DNA of 64,000 nt from Cylicocyclus nassatus (GCA_958299035.1 CATQJL010000316.1:13052347-13116346), one strand, 5' to 3'. Shown: positions 20,905 through 32,107, numbered from the stretch's first letter. Program-made: numbers and translations. The notes: generated by a model from the sequence alone, not told the origin.

Positions 20905-21735
20905 AAGTGCGGAAGTACTTAAAGAGATCAACTTAAGATGGGTGGACTTGAGCTGAAACACGTCAAAAGTTAGTATTGGTACTGAGAACACAGACACCCG
21001 GGTCAATCCATATCGGAGGCGCGCTACTCAAGAAGACCACTTCTTTCAAGCATCTGGAAGCCGTTGATGAGATAAGTAGTAGAGTGAAACAGCGTGGATG
21101 AAGTGGAAAAGTACCACTAGAGTCCTATGTAATAAGTGGATGCCAAGAAAACTGAAGTCCCTCATATATCGCACGATAGTCGGACCAACGGTGCTATAGG
21201 GAATCGAATGCTGGGCCATGCACACGTGACGAAGAGAGGATGATCAACGTAATGGAAACACGGATGCTGAGAGGGACTACAGGAGTGGCTATGCTAAACC
21301 TTGTTCCGAATGGCACAATCTGAAGCATAATGAATGTGACACCAATTGTGAAGAAAATGCAAGAAAACGAGGAATGAACACCTCACTCAGGCATCGCGTC
21401 ACGAGCTGCTGATTTCTTCGTCCTACTGTTGTGCATCGTGTTGAAACCAGTAATCCACGAATTCGGTGCCTAATTGAGGCGTTCGATTCTCCACCCCTTC
21501 CACAGCGGTATGGATATGGACACGTGAGAAACCACATCACGAGATTGGCCATGTCAGTGGAAGCGCCGGGGAAGAGGTCAAGAGAAAGACCTAAGATAAG
21601 ATGGCTGGATAAGGTCAAAGCGACATGAGAGGGCTTGTTGCAAGTGAAGAAGCAGGTGTGGGGCCGAGAAGAATGCAAAAGAGTAACAAGAGCGGCAGGC
21701 CCCGAGCGACGGGAGAATGCGAGGATAAAAAAATG
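20905..21735 (+). pseudogene. Decayed non-LTR retrotransposon 3' part
   Basis: Plus-strand translation in several frames gives SIHIGGALLKKTTSFKHLEA, then VMETRMLRGTTGVA, VTPIVKKMQE and VEAPGKRSRERPKIRWLDKVKA, all matching conserved blocks of the C-terminal half of the lineage nested at 12,875-13,630. The 3' end GAGGATAAAAAAA matches that element's end. Stops and frameshifts are frequent. About 120 bases near 21,390-21,510 do not fit the frame and may be an insert or inversion. Confidence 0.75.
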
Positions 21736-22045
21736 CGCATGGCTTTTGTAAGCTTATGCGCTGCCAAATCTTGCTTACAGAGTATGCGGAAAGATTAGAA
21801 CAATCCCAGCAATTGGAAATCGAGAGGCAACGAGATATGACCGATCCCCAAGCCTTTAGAGACGACGTAGTCGAAAGGTTGGGCCACGATAATAAAGCTT
21901 CAATGAAACCTTATGGTGTTTAATACTAAAAAATCATGAAACTTTGAATCTCATCGGATATATTAAACGACATCCATGGGAATTTTAACACCTACTCACA
22001 GATTTTGTTTACAAGGATCAAGAATAAGCAAGTATGAAGTGAGAA
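21736..22045. other. No gene seen
   Basis: Flanking sequence between two mobile elements. The last eight bases are the hAT target duplication AGTGAGAA. Confidence 0.5.
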
Positions 22046-22562
22046 CAGGGCCCGGCACGAGTCGGTTTCGAGGGTTTCTGGAAACAAAGTCTCCCCTGAA
22101 TTTCGGAAGTTTTACGAAGTCCCCTCTGACCTACCTGCTTAGGAGAAGATGAAAACAAGAAAGATTTACTAGTCTGAAAGAAAGGAGGTAAGATAAGAGT
22201 GAAAATAAAAATTGGAGCTGAATACTACGCATGCACAAGACTTTGGCATTAGAGCGCGATATTCAACAAAGCGAGAAGAAATGAAGACAAATAACAAAGG
22301 AAAGGCAATGATATGAAAATGTCTTCATGCCCAGGGATAGATTTTTGACCGGGGAATCCGTCCATGCTAAAAAGACCCGAAACTTTGAAGTGACGAAAAT
22401 ATATGCTCCAGGCGATCTCAGATGGTCTGGTGGCCGTCTGGGGACGATCTAATTTTGGAAAAGCTATTACTCCACATAAGTTTTCAAATCTCTTTACATA
22501 ATCCTTTCAAAAATAATTTTCTACACATACAGTTCAATTTTGGTGTCATATGCTTCTGTGTG

Positions 22563-22851
22563 GGGACGAGTGGCGTAGTGGTATGAGGCGCCGCTATGAC
22601 CAGATCGGTCACAGGTTTGATCCCCGCCCCTAGGCCAAAAAAGCCCTCTACCCTCCGGAGACGGTAAATTGGTACCAGAGTAATCTGGGAGGATAAAAGC
22701 ACTGACTTGAAAACGGCTGGCCCCTGCAAGTCATTGTAATAAGCTCGCACCCATACAATTGCCTCTTCGACTATGAAGTTAGTGTGTGCGTTCGGCGCAT
22801 GCCCTCAGAGGGTATTGAAAACGCCGAATCCTTTATTATTTTATTTTTATT
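22563..22851 (+). mobile_element. tRNA-derived SINE
   Basis: The 5' part has a polymerase III A box (TGGCGTAGTGG, 22,570-22,580) and B box (GGTTTGATCCC, 22,614-22,624) with tRNA-like spacing. The 3' end is an AT-rich tail. A 13-base target duplication, ATGCTTCTGTGTG/ATGCTTTTGTGTG with one mismatch, flanks it. It would depend on the reverse transcriptase of a non-LTR element. Confidence 0.85.
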
Positions 22852-22890
22852 ATGCTTTTGTGTGCGCTGTAAACAAGCAATTTATATATT

Positions 22891-23344
22891 TAAAGGCAGC
22901 GTCCAGGCAAAATCCATCCACCCAGATTATCACATAGTTGTAAAGAGGGGCCCATAAGTGTCCGATCTGCGTTGGTCCAATCCTTTGACGTGTCCTCTAA
23001 AAGGAGATACGGGCCTGTGATACGTATCACAAGCTGCCGCTTCGTATCACAAACCACCCCTGAGGGCGAGTGCTTACGCAGGGTGCGATTGCATTGCAGT
23101 TGCATTGCAGTTGCACTGCACGCTGCAATGCAATTGCATCCGTGCAGTTGCAGCTCCTCCCGCTGGCATGACGATGGGGACGAGCAATTCGAAACTCGTC
23201 CACCTTTTGAAGAGAGGGTCCCCAGAACTGGGTTTTTTGGGAGTTTCGAACAATTTCGACTTTACAGTTGTAACCAGGGCCACTGAAAGGTCCCAGAATG
23301 GCAGAAACATGAAAGACGAAATTTTGCCCGGACGATGCCTTTAA
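22891..23344. mobile_element. AAAGGCAGCG-family fold-back element, copy inside the hAT element
   Basis: The left end TTAAAGGCAGCGTCCAGGCA pairs with the right end GCCCGGACGATGCCTTTAAG. Around 23,088-23,150 a GCAATGCA/TGCATTGC motif repeats on both strands. Confidence 0.75.
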
Positions 23345-23678
23345 GCTTTGCTTTTGAATCGCGCGCACTTTTCGCCTTACAGATGGAGCATGCCAGTCGT
23401 GTGATAACCTGTCCGAAAAGCTTGTGTTCGACTAGATGGCGCTTATTCTTGGTGCTCAGTTCCGCTCGTCAAAAGATATCCCCTTTGCTGTTTGCTTTAA
23501 AAGCGAAGTTCAGCCTGCTTCTAGACGATCTGTGCCGGGCTCTGAGTGAGAAATACCTCGAACTTAGTACTGTTTAACCCATTGACAACAACGCCTAATT
23601 CTGCGTGGCGGCGCTGTGGAAGGACGCGATTCTGCACACTTTCGGTGCGGAAAGATTTGTGATTCTTTACGAAATCGA

Positions 23679-23817
23679 TTCGTGTAGAGGCGGATTTTGC
23701 CAAATCAAAGCGTGGCGGTTTTTGGTGGCAAGAGAGTACGAAAAACAATGCTATGACGTGGAGGTTCAACAGTTCATTTTTAAAATTGGGGAAGTCCACA
23801 ACCCGCCTCTACACGAA
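23679..23817. repeat. Short MITE, 139 bp
   Basis: A perfect 15-base inverted repeat, TTCGTGTAGAGGCGG, bounds it. The core contains GTGGCGGTTTTTGGTGGCA. A diverged copy lies at 16,265-16,383. Confidence 0.7.
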
Positions 23818-24178
23818 TTGTGGAGACGATCATAAATTGAACATTTTCTCGAATGGCGGACCTATAGGTTCCCAATAGTGCAAATAATGTAAAGAATATA
23901 AATATGTGGGAAAAATAGCAGACCTACAACTACGACTTTGCAAGAAGTATGAACCACCGGTAGTCCATATCGTGAAGGACGTGCGTTATACTATAAAGCC
24001 CTTGCCGTCAAAGCTCGCCGCCGTGTTCGACACGCGCGCCGAGCTGACTTTACGGTGTCCGCATCCATTTTGCACCGTCGCGCGTGAGCCATGAGGTAGC
24101 TGTGCGCACGCTGCCTCGTTTAGGTTCATCTCCAGACCATGATGTCGCGACTTTTACTAAACTTTACTTGAAAACACT

Positions 24179-24758
24179 CAGAAAAAGATTGCTCATTCGG
24201 ATTTCAACGTGCGGCATTGTCCGTCGCACGCGATAAGGTGTGAAATCAAGAAAAAATTGTTCATTTTCTTCTTTTCATTTGGATTTTCTTTTTATCAAAT
24301 AAAAACAAAAGACTCGTTTAACCTAAAACTCCTTCAATTTCGTCAACCTTTTTTTATTTTGTTTCATTTTTGTTTTTGCCATGACATAGTTGATACATTG
24401 TTATTGCAGGACCTGTGCCTAGATTGCAATTTGAGATTAGTAACCATTCGGCGATGCTTACCTGCAACCTTAATTTACTAGAAAAAGTGCCTACGGCAAG
24501 AAGACCACTGTGATGCCGGAACATACATACGACGATCATTTTGACATTTCAAAACATTATTCATTCACGTACTAGGCGTCGCGTTAAACTTTGGTTTGAT
24601 AAGAAATTTTCATTTCAATAGTCCTTTGTCTTTATTAGAAAGTAAAAAGAATATTGAACCGAATAAAAAAAGATAATGAACAAAATTTTTCGTTCACACC
24701 TTGTCGCGGTGCGACGGACGATGCCGCACGTTAAAATCTGGAAGAGCAATTTTTTCTG
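24179..24758. repeat. Fold-back element, about 130-bp arms
   Basis: CAGAAAAAGATTGCTC on the left pairs with GAGCAATTTTTTCTG on the right. The arms share a TGCGGCATTGTCCGTCGCAC-like core. Confidence 0.7.
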
Positions 24759-24759
24759 A

Positions 24760-25923
24760 CAAGGGAAGGATACTTGGTGACCGTGGCCTTTTGAAATGTA
24801 ACGTATACCATTAAATGCATCTTGAAGCGCTGATTCCAAATCTGTTTTCGATATCTGCTGTGCGGTTTTCCGAAAGAAGTTATGAACATTTCTTGCCACA
24901 AAAATTTGCACTGTTTTTGATGCAGGATTTACCAATATCATGACTTATAATAACGGGCTAAGGGTGTTTATGTGACTTTGTGTGTGTGTTTGTGTGTCTG
25001 TTACGAAATTCGTGGAGCGTGTTCCAGCCAAACTCCTGGGCTCAAATTTTGCACAGACCATGCTACCCGCATAAAAGTCCAACACGCAAAAGCACGAGCA
25101 GATTCGTTGAGTTGATCCCTTAGAAATTGCGCGCCAAACGGGTCCACCTGGCTTCTGTACCGCAAAATTCGGTCCGTATCACCACTTTTTGCAGAGTCGT
25201 GGATGAGTTTGGTAAGCAAATGTGCAAGCGATGGAGTTTAGCCAGAAAAGTGGTCGAAAGTTTACTACATAACGAAAACGGCGCCAAAATGAATTGGTTG
25301 TGTAAATGGTCAACCTGCCAAGGTTCTAGCTAAGCGTTTGAGAAGATTTTCGCACAGAGATGTAGCTCACGGTTACTATTACCTTCATGGCGACTAACAA
25401 GCAATGACAAATCCAAAAACCTATTCAAATTTGCGTTTGCCTTCCTGCAAAATTTTCATCCACTCGAAATCACCGATCTCACGTGAAAAGACTTTCTAAA
25501 TGAGAGGTTGTTTACATTTTATTCGTGGTAGTCGGCATAGCGCGGTGAGTTCCAGTGCCACGATTTTACGAGAATGAGTAAGGCACATAGATAGTAGAGC
25601 CAGTGCGAACCTCTGCGAAGCAGAGGTGACGCACTGGTCGTTAGAATATTCGCTTACGCACTACAAAAAAACGTCAGAATAAATTAAAGCTTCACGTTAA
25701 GCTCAGAAAAACTGTCTATGATAAATCAGAGTCTAAAAAGCCTGGATGCTAACGATTCTGACTGCCTAAATCTCGTAAAATCAATATAGAAAAAAGTCCA
25801 TAATTTCGTTCACAGAGTCGCACAGCAAATAATGAACATAGGTTTGGAATCAGCGTTTCAAGGCGCATCTACTGGTTTACATCTCATTGCAAAAGGCCAC
25901 GGTCACCAAGTATCCTTCTTTTG
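24760..25923. mobile_element. Fold-back element (CAAGGGAAGGATACTTGG family) split by a Helitron
   Basis: The left arm from 24,760 and right arm to 25,923 are complementary for over 100 bases, including GGATACTTGGTGACCGTGGC. Helitron copy 3 sits between them. Relatives occur at 60,964-61,428 and as fragments near 32,701, 34,096 and 61,994. Confidence 0.75.
24938..25637 (+). mobile_element. Non-autonomous Helitron, copy 3 (700 bp)
   Basis: The copy starts TCATGACTTATAATAACGGG after A and ends GCACTGG before T, with the terminal hairpin intact. It lies inside the fold-back element at 24,760-25,923, so it is the younger insertion. Confidence 0.85.
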
Positions 25924-26981
25924 TGAGTGTTTTTGCATAACTTTTTTGGTCGCGACATCGCGGTGCGACGTCGCCGCGACCAAGTTGGACGATGTTGCGT
26001 TCGCGCGATTGCCTCATGGACGCGCATCGCTGCAAAATAGGTGCGGAATATCGTAAGCCAGCTCAGCGCACATGCCAACTCTGGTGGCGAGTGCTTTGTA
26101 GTATAACGCCACGCCGCCCACATTGTCGACAATGGGTTTAAGCTTTCAAAACAGTGCAGGTGGGCGTATGCACAGCGGATACATTGTCGCCTCCCCCAAC
26201 AAATTAGACGGACTACTATGTACTCGATAAATTAAAGATCTCTTCTGTCTCACAACATTGGATTGTTGCCAGTGCAAAAACCTACAATGCTTTTCTTAAT
26301 CTCTCAATTTTCTTGGGAGCACCCCTTAAAGATGAGTTCAAGTGTAGCGCTCGGAGTTATATCAACATCGTTTCGGTAATGTCAATGATATATTGCCAAG
26401 CGATTTGCCGTTAAGCTCATCTTCAACTACTAGGCTAGATTCCTTTTTGTCATTTCATTGCACTCCACTGTCTGCTCCATGGTTGAGTTTGTTGAGATTG
26501 CTATTGATGCCCAGAAAAGGTACGCATCATTTCATGTGGAGCGCTAATTGGAGAACGTCGCGCGCGACTGCCAGTGACTGCACCCGGGAATTTCGGACAG
26601 CATAATTCGCAGCACACATTTTCTCTGTTTTCCTCTGTTGAGGTTCACAGACTATTCCCATATCAGTTTTGCTACTTTTGCAGACTATTCTCATATTAGT
26701 TTGAAATCGCTTCAAACAATAAACTAACTTAGAGAAGGTGTATAGTCTAGGACGCATAGTATAGCAATCTTTCTAGCCATACACAGCAATTAGAGTGGGC
26801 CTTGCAGTGACGATTTCCGCAAGTCTTACATAGAAATGTTTATCTGTTTTTTTTAATGCGAAGCAAATACATTTATTCTGATGATCACAAACTTAATTCT
26901 CTTAAAGTTAATATCTTTTGCCGACTTTAGTACAGATTTGATGATAAAACATGTGATATGCTTCCCTTCCAAACATTTAAA
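25924..26981. other. No gene seen
   Basis: A short GC-rich palindromic stretch with GGTCGCGAC and GCCGCGACC lies at about 25,949-25,985. The rest has no recognised feature. Confidence 0.45.
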
Positions 26982-28916
26982 CTATTTTTTCTTTTTGCGT
27001 TTGGATCGCACCAACTCTCCTATTCCGTGATGTTTCTGATGAGCCAAATCTTGAACTCCTTCTGCCGATCTCTTAAATACCACGTAGCTGACAATGAGTA
27101 AAATGAACACTTTGAACCAAATAATGAAGCAAACCTGTGATTTAGTCTTTTCCGAGCTCCGGGTTTTAGTTGTCTCCGTACTGTGCGTTTTCGATGCATT
27201 TTCTGCACTATGCGTTTTTGAAGCTTTCTCTGCGCTATTTGGCTTTGGCACTGTTTCGATCTTTTCTGCGCTTCGTTTTTTCAAGGCCGCTGGCTGAGCA
27301 TTAGGCTTTTCAGAAGCCTTTAGAAACAAATTAAGTTTCGCGTTTTAATCTTCAAATGGCTTACTCCTTCTATTTGTTCGATCTGCGATCCTATATAAAC
27401 GATAGTATTCTGTTCTGGATCAAAAGATACTCTAGAAAGAGCCTGCGAATATTCGTCATCCAGCTCGTGTTTCTAAAGGTAAATAATATATTGTTTGCCA
27501 ATCAGCTGCGAAGAAAATGAGGTAGGTCAGTCATTGAGTGCTGTTCTGCTAATGACTCCATACTTTTGCGTTTTCCACCAAAATTTTATAGTTTTGTTGC
27601 TTATTAGTATGAAGAACGGCAACTAACAAATTGTTTCGACTGATGTCTATACAACTTTGAATTGTAGCTTTCTCTTGTTTTCATTATTGATTTACTAGAA
27701 AGGGATTGATTGCGTTGTTAGAGCCGCTCTGATGACACCCTTTAATTAGAACGAAAACCCTGTAAAGTTTGTGGAAAGAAGACATTTAAATGTAAAGACC
27801 AAACTGGGAACGCAATATTCTGATAAAGTTGACGAAAGCACACACCTAAGCATCACCAGCATTACAATGTTGAGCTGTTCGCGAAACATCTCTTGTAGAA
27901 GCTTTGTAAACGTATGAGCATCCGCAACGCAGACTTCACACTTATCTATTTACCAAACGTATTTATCTGCTAATTGTGAATAACCATAGAAGTATTTTCA
28001 GGCATCAGCTTTAAGCTATGAATCTTTCACTTGCATCGCAGGAAGGATGGTGAAAAGGATGACGGATAGTGAGAAGGTGACGCAAATGCATTAACCTTTA
28101 GTTCATCATTTCATGTCAGGATCGACATAAATTTTAAGAGAAAAACGCTTACCACTTCTCCTTCAAGCTCTGCTTTCATCACTAACGGAACCTGCTTAGT
28201 GTGCTTATAGTCTAGAGTTGCCGCTTCCATTCTTCGTGGTTTCTAAATTTATGGCGGAAATAAATTTAAAATCATAAATAATCATAGCATGACTTCAATC
28301 TCGACTTTTTTGAATTTGTGGTGGAATATGGTATAATGTTTATTTTCTTCCACTTCTTTGTAGTAAGAAGTTCGTACAACCCTTTCTTTGTCTTGCTTTG
28401 ATCGCTTCCTTCACGATAGTTGAGCTAATAACAAGTGTAGCTCGCTTTTATTTATATAAAATTTGTCTGTCGCTAGTCACTGATAAGCCCAAATTTGACT
28501 GGGTGCTGTCTGTGAAGCGTAGCTTGCCAGGCCATGATTTTATTTCGCGAAAGTCTTGAAAACTTGATCAATTGAAGCTGCTAATAAATTTATGCTGAAA
28601 CAGAACTGTGGAAATTGTGCTGTGCGTGCGTTCTTTCTTGGGCAAAACATAACATTACACTTGAGAGACTAACCAATGGTAGCCAACTCAGTATTGTTCT
28701 TGCTTTTGGTGGAGGCGCTTTTCCAGTCCTCTTTCTCCTCACTGCCTTATCTAAAACAAATTTGCTGAAAGATTTTGAAAAAAGGTCTAGCCGTAGAACC
28801 AACGTTGGGGCTCTTCTATTGTTGGCAATCTCCTTTTATGTCGCTTGCACAAGTAAATGACAATCACCACTAAACATATGAGTATAACTACTCCAGCGCC
28901 GCAAATCAATATGATT
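26982..28916 (-). CDS. Membrane protein gene 2, paralogue of gene 1 (five exons, 5' end open)
   Basis: Minus-strand exons are 28,916-28,804 (membrane helix), 28,750-28,674 (basic), 28,242-28,153, 27,472-27,365 and 27,317-26,982 (TAG stop). Junction phases are 2 (entry), 1, 0, 0, 0, identical to the corresponding exons of gene 1. Introns are 53, 431, 680 and 47 bases. The helix exon begins IILICGAGVVILICLVVIVIY followed closely by CKRHKRR, so the tail is probably cytoplasmic. The tail goes on through SFDPEQNTIVYIG to a Lys/Ser/Thr repeat region with SAEKASKTH units. The last exon may contain a further intron (GTTTGC at 27,135), because the unspliced reading has a second hydrophobic run. Upstream, the poly-Thr exon at 38,544-38,883 has a matching phase. 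Confidence 0.7.
28804..28916 (-). CDS. Gene 2 transmembrane exon
   Basis: The exon runs from TTTTTCAG (phase 2) to a GTTGGT donor (phase 1) and encodes 37 complete residues: a 21-residue hydrophobic helix with three Cys, then CKRHKRRLPTIEEPQ. Unspliced, it would stop after five more codons, so the donor choice rests on the in-phase downstream exon at 28,750 across a 53-base intron. Confidence 0.75.
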
Positions 28917-29764
28917 CTGAAAAAGTAAATTGCTTGAATGCACAACACGTGCTACAAAGCGATAGTGTCAAATCCTAAATCTTTGCGACAGGAACTTCAT
29001 AAGTTCACATACACTTAGCGTATCTTCCTTGAACTTGTCAAGAGCAGTAAGAGCTGTGCCACACGACCTTTAAAACTATTCCCCCTCCCTTCCCTTGTGA
29101 GTGTCTTAATAGACCCCCTCCCCTTGTTCCCATTATCGTCTACCTATCATAGACATAACGAAGCGCTATCGAGCGTAGTAACATCTTCTCAATGAGCATG
29201 CCAATTGAACCGGGTTAGCCAAGTCTAGCGAATTTACAAGCACTAAGGCACTCAAGTGAAATAGTGACTCTCAGATATGGCTATCTTATCCAAAAATGAG
29301 TTGACTACTTTTTTTTGAGTTCAATATAGCACTCACTCTGTCTTTGCCCACTTGACAATTCTCCAAAAACCGCTAAACTTTAGAGTTGTTAGTCAGCCAA
29401 AATTCCTTTTGTCTCATATTTCGCTTTCAAAGAATGTGCCAGCGGCTATTCTTTAACTATGTTATTCCGGATATCGGACTATGGATCTACTATCTGCCAA
29501 ATGCTTCTTTTGAAAGTAAGTTAGTGAAGTGTGGCACAACCCAAAAAAGGTGTGGCTGCCATACCTTTTTTGGAGTTATGCTGCACCTACTTATTATACT
29601 TTCTAACATCCAAGTATTGAAGGTTTTTTATACTGTTAAGAAACGCTAAATCTTTTTCTGTTTTCAGTAGAAATTTTATTTGAAATTGAACTCAATTAAA
29701 ATTTAAATTGAAACTTAAAAACCCTCTTTTTCCCCTCTCCAGAAAAAAAGGTTCCATTGTATTC
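28917..29764. other. Possible gene 2 intron, no other feature seen
   Basis: If the poly-Thr exon at 38.5 kb belongs to gene 2, this is the start of a 9.6-kb intron. No exon with good splice signals was identified here. Confidence 0.35.
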
Positions 29765-29810
29765 ATAAGATATGTTGTAAGCCACGCAGGTTTGTTAAGT
29801 TCTTTATTTC

Positions 29811-29848
29811 GGTCTAACGTTTCGGCAAAAATGCCTTCCTCAGAGACC
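29811..29848 (-). ncRNA. Hammerhead-ribozyme-like motif, intact core
   Basis: On the minus strand GGTCT-CTGAGGA-AGGC-loop-GCC-GAAA-CGTTA-GACC gives stem I (GGTCT with AGACC), the CUGANGA box, a short stem II and the GAAA box. Stem III would be nearly absent, as reported for minimal hammerheads of Penelope-like elements. Activity is not shown. Confidence 0.65.
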
Positions 29849-29875
29849 TGAAAGAAAGCCTCGTACTTGTACTAG

Positions 29876-30289
29876 CTAGTGCGTGATCGTTTATACGATG
29901 CAGCCTGTATTACGAGGGATTGCGTCATTTGTCCTTACGGAAGGATGGGAGACTGTACCAAGTTTGGCATTATTTACGAAATTGAATGTCTAGAATGCCA
30001 CGCTACATACATAGGGGAAACTGGTCGTCAACTCAGCCTGCGAATTAATGAACACTTGTCTAGTAAAAGACGGGGAAGCACGTCAAGTCCGCTAGGGAAA
30101 CACAGAAAGGTAGATCATCACGGCAATGACTTCAGTATCAAGTGCATCATCCTAGGTCACAAGTCGAAAATTGCTGCTCGCAAAGCGCTTGAAGCGGCAT
30201 ACATTTTTTCGCGCGAACCTAAACTAAACGGAAAGAATGAGCAGCTCCTCATCACAAGTGACTGCCATTTCTGTCATATTGTCACTTAA
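29876..30289 (+). pseudogene. Penelope GIY-YIG endonuclease domain
   Basis: The frame starts within the linker zinc-binding motif (C...DCVICPYGRMGDC), then has YEIECLECHATYIGETGR (the GIY-YIG core in its Penelope form), the RINEHL helix with catalytic-type Arg and Glu positions, and ends after a C-terminal HFCH motif at a stop. The 136 codons are uninterrupted, but the N-terminal reverse transcriptase is absent, so it is a remnant. Confidence 0.85.
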
Positions 30290-30514
30290 AGATAACATAT
30301 CCACTATTACTTAAGCTGGCCATATCGGTCAGTTCAAGTCTATTACCACCAGTGGATCTTCAAACATATGATATGTTGTTGCCTGATTGGTGAAGAACTT
30401 GGTACGCTACAAAGTATTGTCTCAGCGTGTTTGCCGCTAGGACATCGAACTGAGCTAGCTGAGAAGAGAGATTTGACAGTACAGAGTGAAAAACAAGTAC
30501 GAGGCTTTCTTTCA

Positions 30515-30552
30515 AGTCTCTGAGGAAGGCATTTTTGCCAAAACGTTAGACC
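30515..30552 (+). ncRNA. Hammerhead-like motif, mutated core
   Basis: The plus-strand arm has AGTCT-CTGAGGA-AGGC-loop-GCC-AAAA-CGTTA-GACC. The conserved GAAA box reads AAAA here and stem I has one changed pair, so cleavage is predicted to be lost. Confidence 0.6.
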
Positions 30553-30969
30553 GAAATAAAGAACTTAACAAACCTGCGTGGCTTACAACATATCTTATAA
30601 ATTTAACAATGCCCAGGTTTCATGATCAGAGAACGTATAGAATATTACAAGAGGTTCCCTTGTAATTACGCTAAGTCTGCGCTATTGTGTATATTGGAGG
30701 GAAGGTGGCAAAATATATGTATTCGATAGATCAAATTTTTTGGTTATCACAGAACTGATTTGAGCTTAATCCGTCTTCTTTAATCTGAGTAATGATTGCT
30801 GAAAGCACAACCATTGGCAGCGAAAATGTGAAATGAGATTTTGGCTGACTGCTAACTCCATATTCCGGCGGTTATTCGAGAGATTTTTTTTGGTTGCAAA
30901 GAAGAAGTAGTGCCGCACTGAATGTTCAATAGTATACAAGTACCCCTGATTACTCAGCTTCACTAGAAT

Positions 30970-31844
30970 CAGGGTTCGGCACGCGTTGGTTTGAAGTATT
31001 TTTGGAAACGAAGTCTCCCATGATTTCGAGAAAGTTCACGAAGTCCCTGTTGACGTGAAAATCAGTAAAGAAACGCTTATTCAATCAAAATAAAAATAAA
31101 AAGGCGAAAAGGAGCATTTTGAAGTACTTATTATAACAAAAAAAGCAAAAGGAAAACAATTCGAGTTGATTAAAGCCTCTATCATTGGGCAGGGTAACAT
31201 TTTAGTGCTCAGAATGTCGAAAACCTCCTAGGCCAATCAAATCTGTGGCCTCAACAATTTGGCGATGCATTTTTCGCCACATAGTTCAAAAGGGCACAGC
31301 GTGTGATTGGAGCGCAATGTCTATCAACGCACAGATTTGCACTACTTTTGGCTCAAAAAAAGAGGAGAGGCAATAGTTTGATTCGCTCTCTTAACTATAT
31401 GATAGATTTTTGACCGTTCTAATCGTCCAAATCAAAAAGAGCCAAAACTTATGTGAATTCGCCGATAATCATGCTCCGAACCAACCCACTTGGTTTGGTG
31501 TTGGTCTAGAAACCAACAAATTTGAAAACGGATATTAGGACACATAAGTTTTGGGAACTTCTTGCATAACATAGTTTGGAGTAATATTGTATACACATAG
31601 CCCAAATTCGGAGCCATGTGATTGTTTGTGCGCTGTAAACAAGCCATTTGTTTGTTTGAATCTTGCGTTTGAAATTCGCGCGCTGGCGAAAGAACACGTT
31701 CACTCACGTTCGACACGTATAACCTGACATGTTCGTCGTTGTTCTATCGGCGCTTCTCCCAAGGATCAAAAAACGATATGCCCGTTGCTTCTAACGTAAA
31801 AAACGATGTCCAGTTTGACCCCAGACCATCTGTGCCAGGCTCTG
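30970..31844. mobile_element. hAT-like non-autonomous element 2 (875 bp)
   Basis: The termini CAGGGTTCGGCACG and GTGCCAGGCTCTG are flanked by the perfect 8-base duplication ACTAGAAT (30,962-30,969 and 31,845-31,852). Internal sequence matches the 22,046 element on both sides of that element's SINE. No transposase frame was seen. Confidence 0.85.
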
Positions 31845-31998
31845 ACTAGAATTTTGCAGGTTCACATAATGCGTCAGTGCAGCGCAAACACCTTTAGAAC
31901 GTGCTTAAACTCGATTAGCGTCTATGGCTAATACTGGATGTGTGCAATTGTAGGAAAGGGGAAAGATCTTGCGTACGAATGTTATGAATACACTGTAT

Positions 31999-32107
31999 TT
32001 ACTTATCTCGCGGTGGGTGAAAAACCAACTCAACATCTTCCGTATTTTGATTCATTAGACACTCATCAGCACGGATGAACATATCTTTTGTCATAAAAGA
32101 AAAGAAT
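31999..32107 (-). CDS. Candidate terminal exon, unrecognised
   Basis: After AAATTTAG at 32,108 the minus strand encodes 35 complete residues, including MTKDMFIRADECLMNQNTED, to a TAA at 31,999. The entry phase is 2. Composition is acidic and protein-like. It does not join in phase to the exon at 32,334-32,474, so an intermediate exon would be needed. Confidence 0.35.

Larger units (their letters stand above)
22046..23544. mobile_element. hAT-like non-autonomous element 1, carrying two insertions
   Basis: The termini CAGGGCCCGGCAC and GTGCCGGGCTCTG are flanked by a perfect 8-base direct repeat, AGTGAGAA, the hAT hallmark. It holds a SINE (22,563-22,851) and an AAAGGCAGCG-family element (22,891-23,344). 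Without these it would be about 750 bases. Its relative at 30,970-31,844 lacks both inserts. Confidence 0.85.
29765..30599 (+). mobile_element. Penelope-like element fragment with inverted terminal arms
   Basis: Arms of about 106 bases (29,765-29,870 minus sense, 30,493-30,599 plus sense) are inverted copies of one sequence that contains a hammerhead-like motif. Between them is the GIY-YIG part of the element, oriented as the right arm. Inverted 5' copies of the terminal repeat are a known Penelope layout. The reverse transcriptase is missing, so this is a strongly 5'-truncated insertion. Confidence 0.8.

Noticed and set aside
22562..22640. Functional tRNA gene
   Set aside because: A and B boxes are present but a tRNA cloverleaf with acceptor pairing was not seen, and the unit has a SINE body, tail and target duplication.
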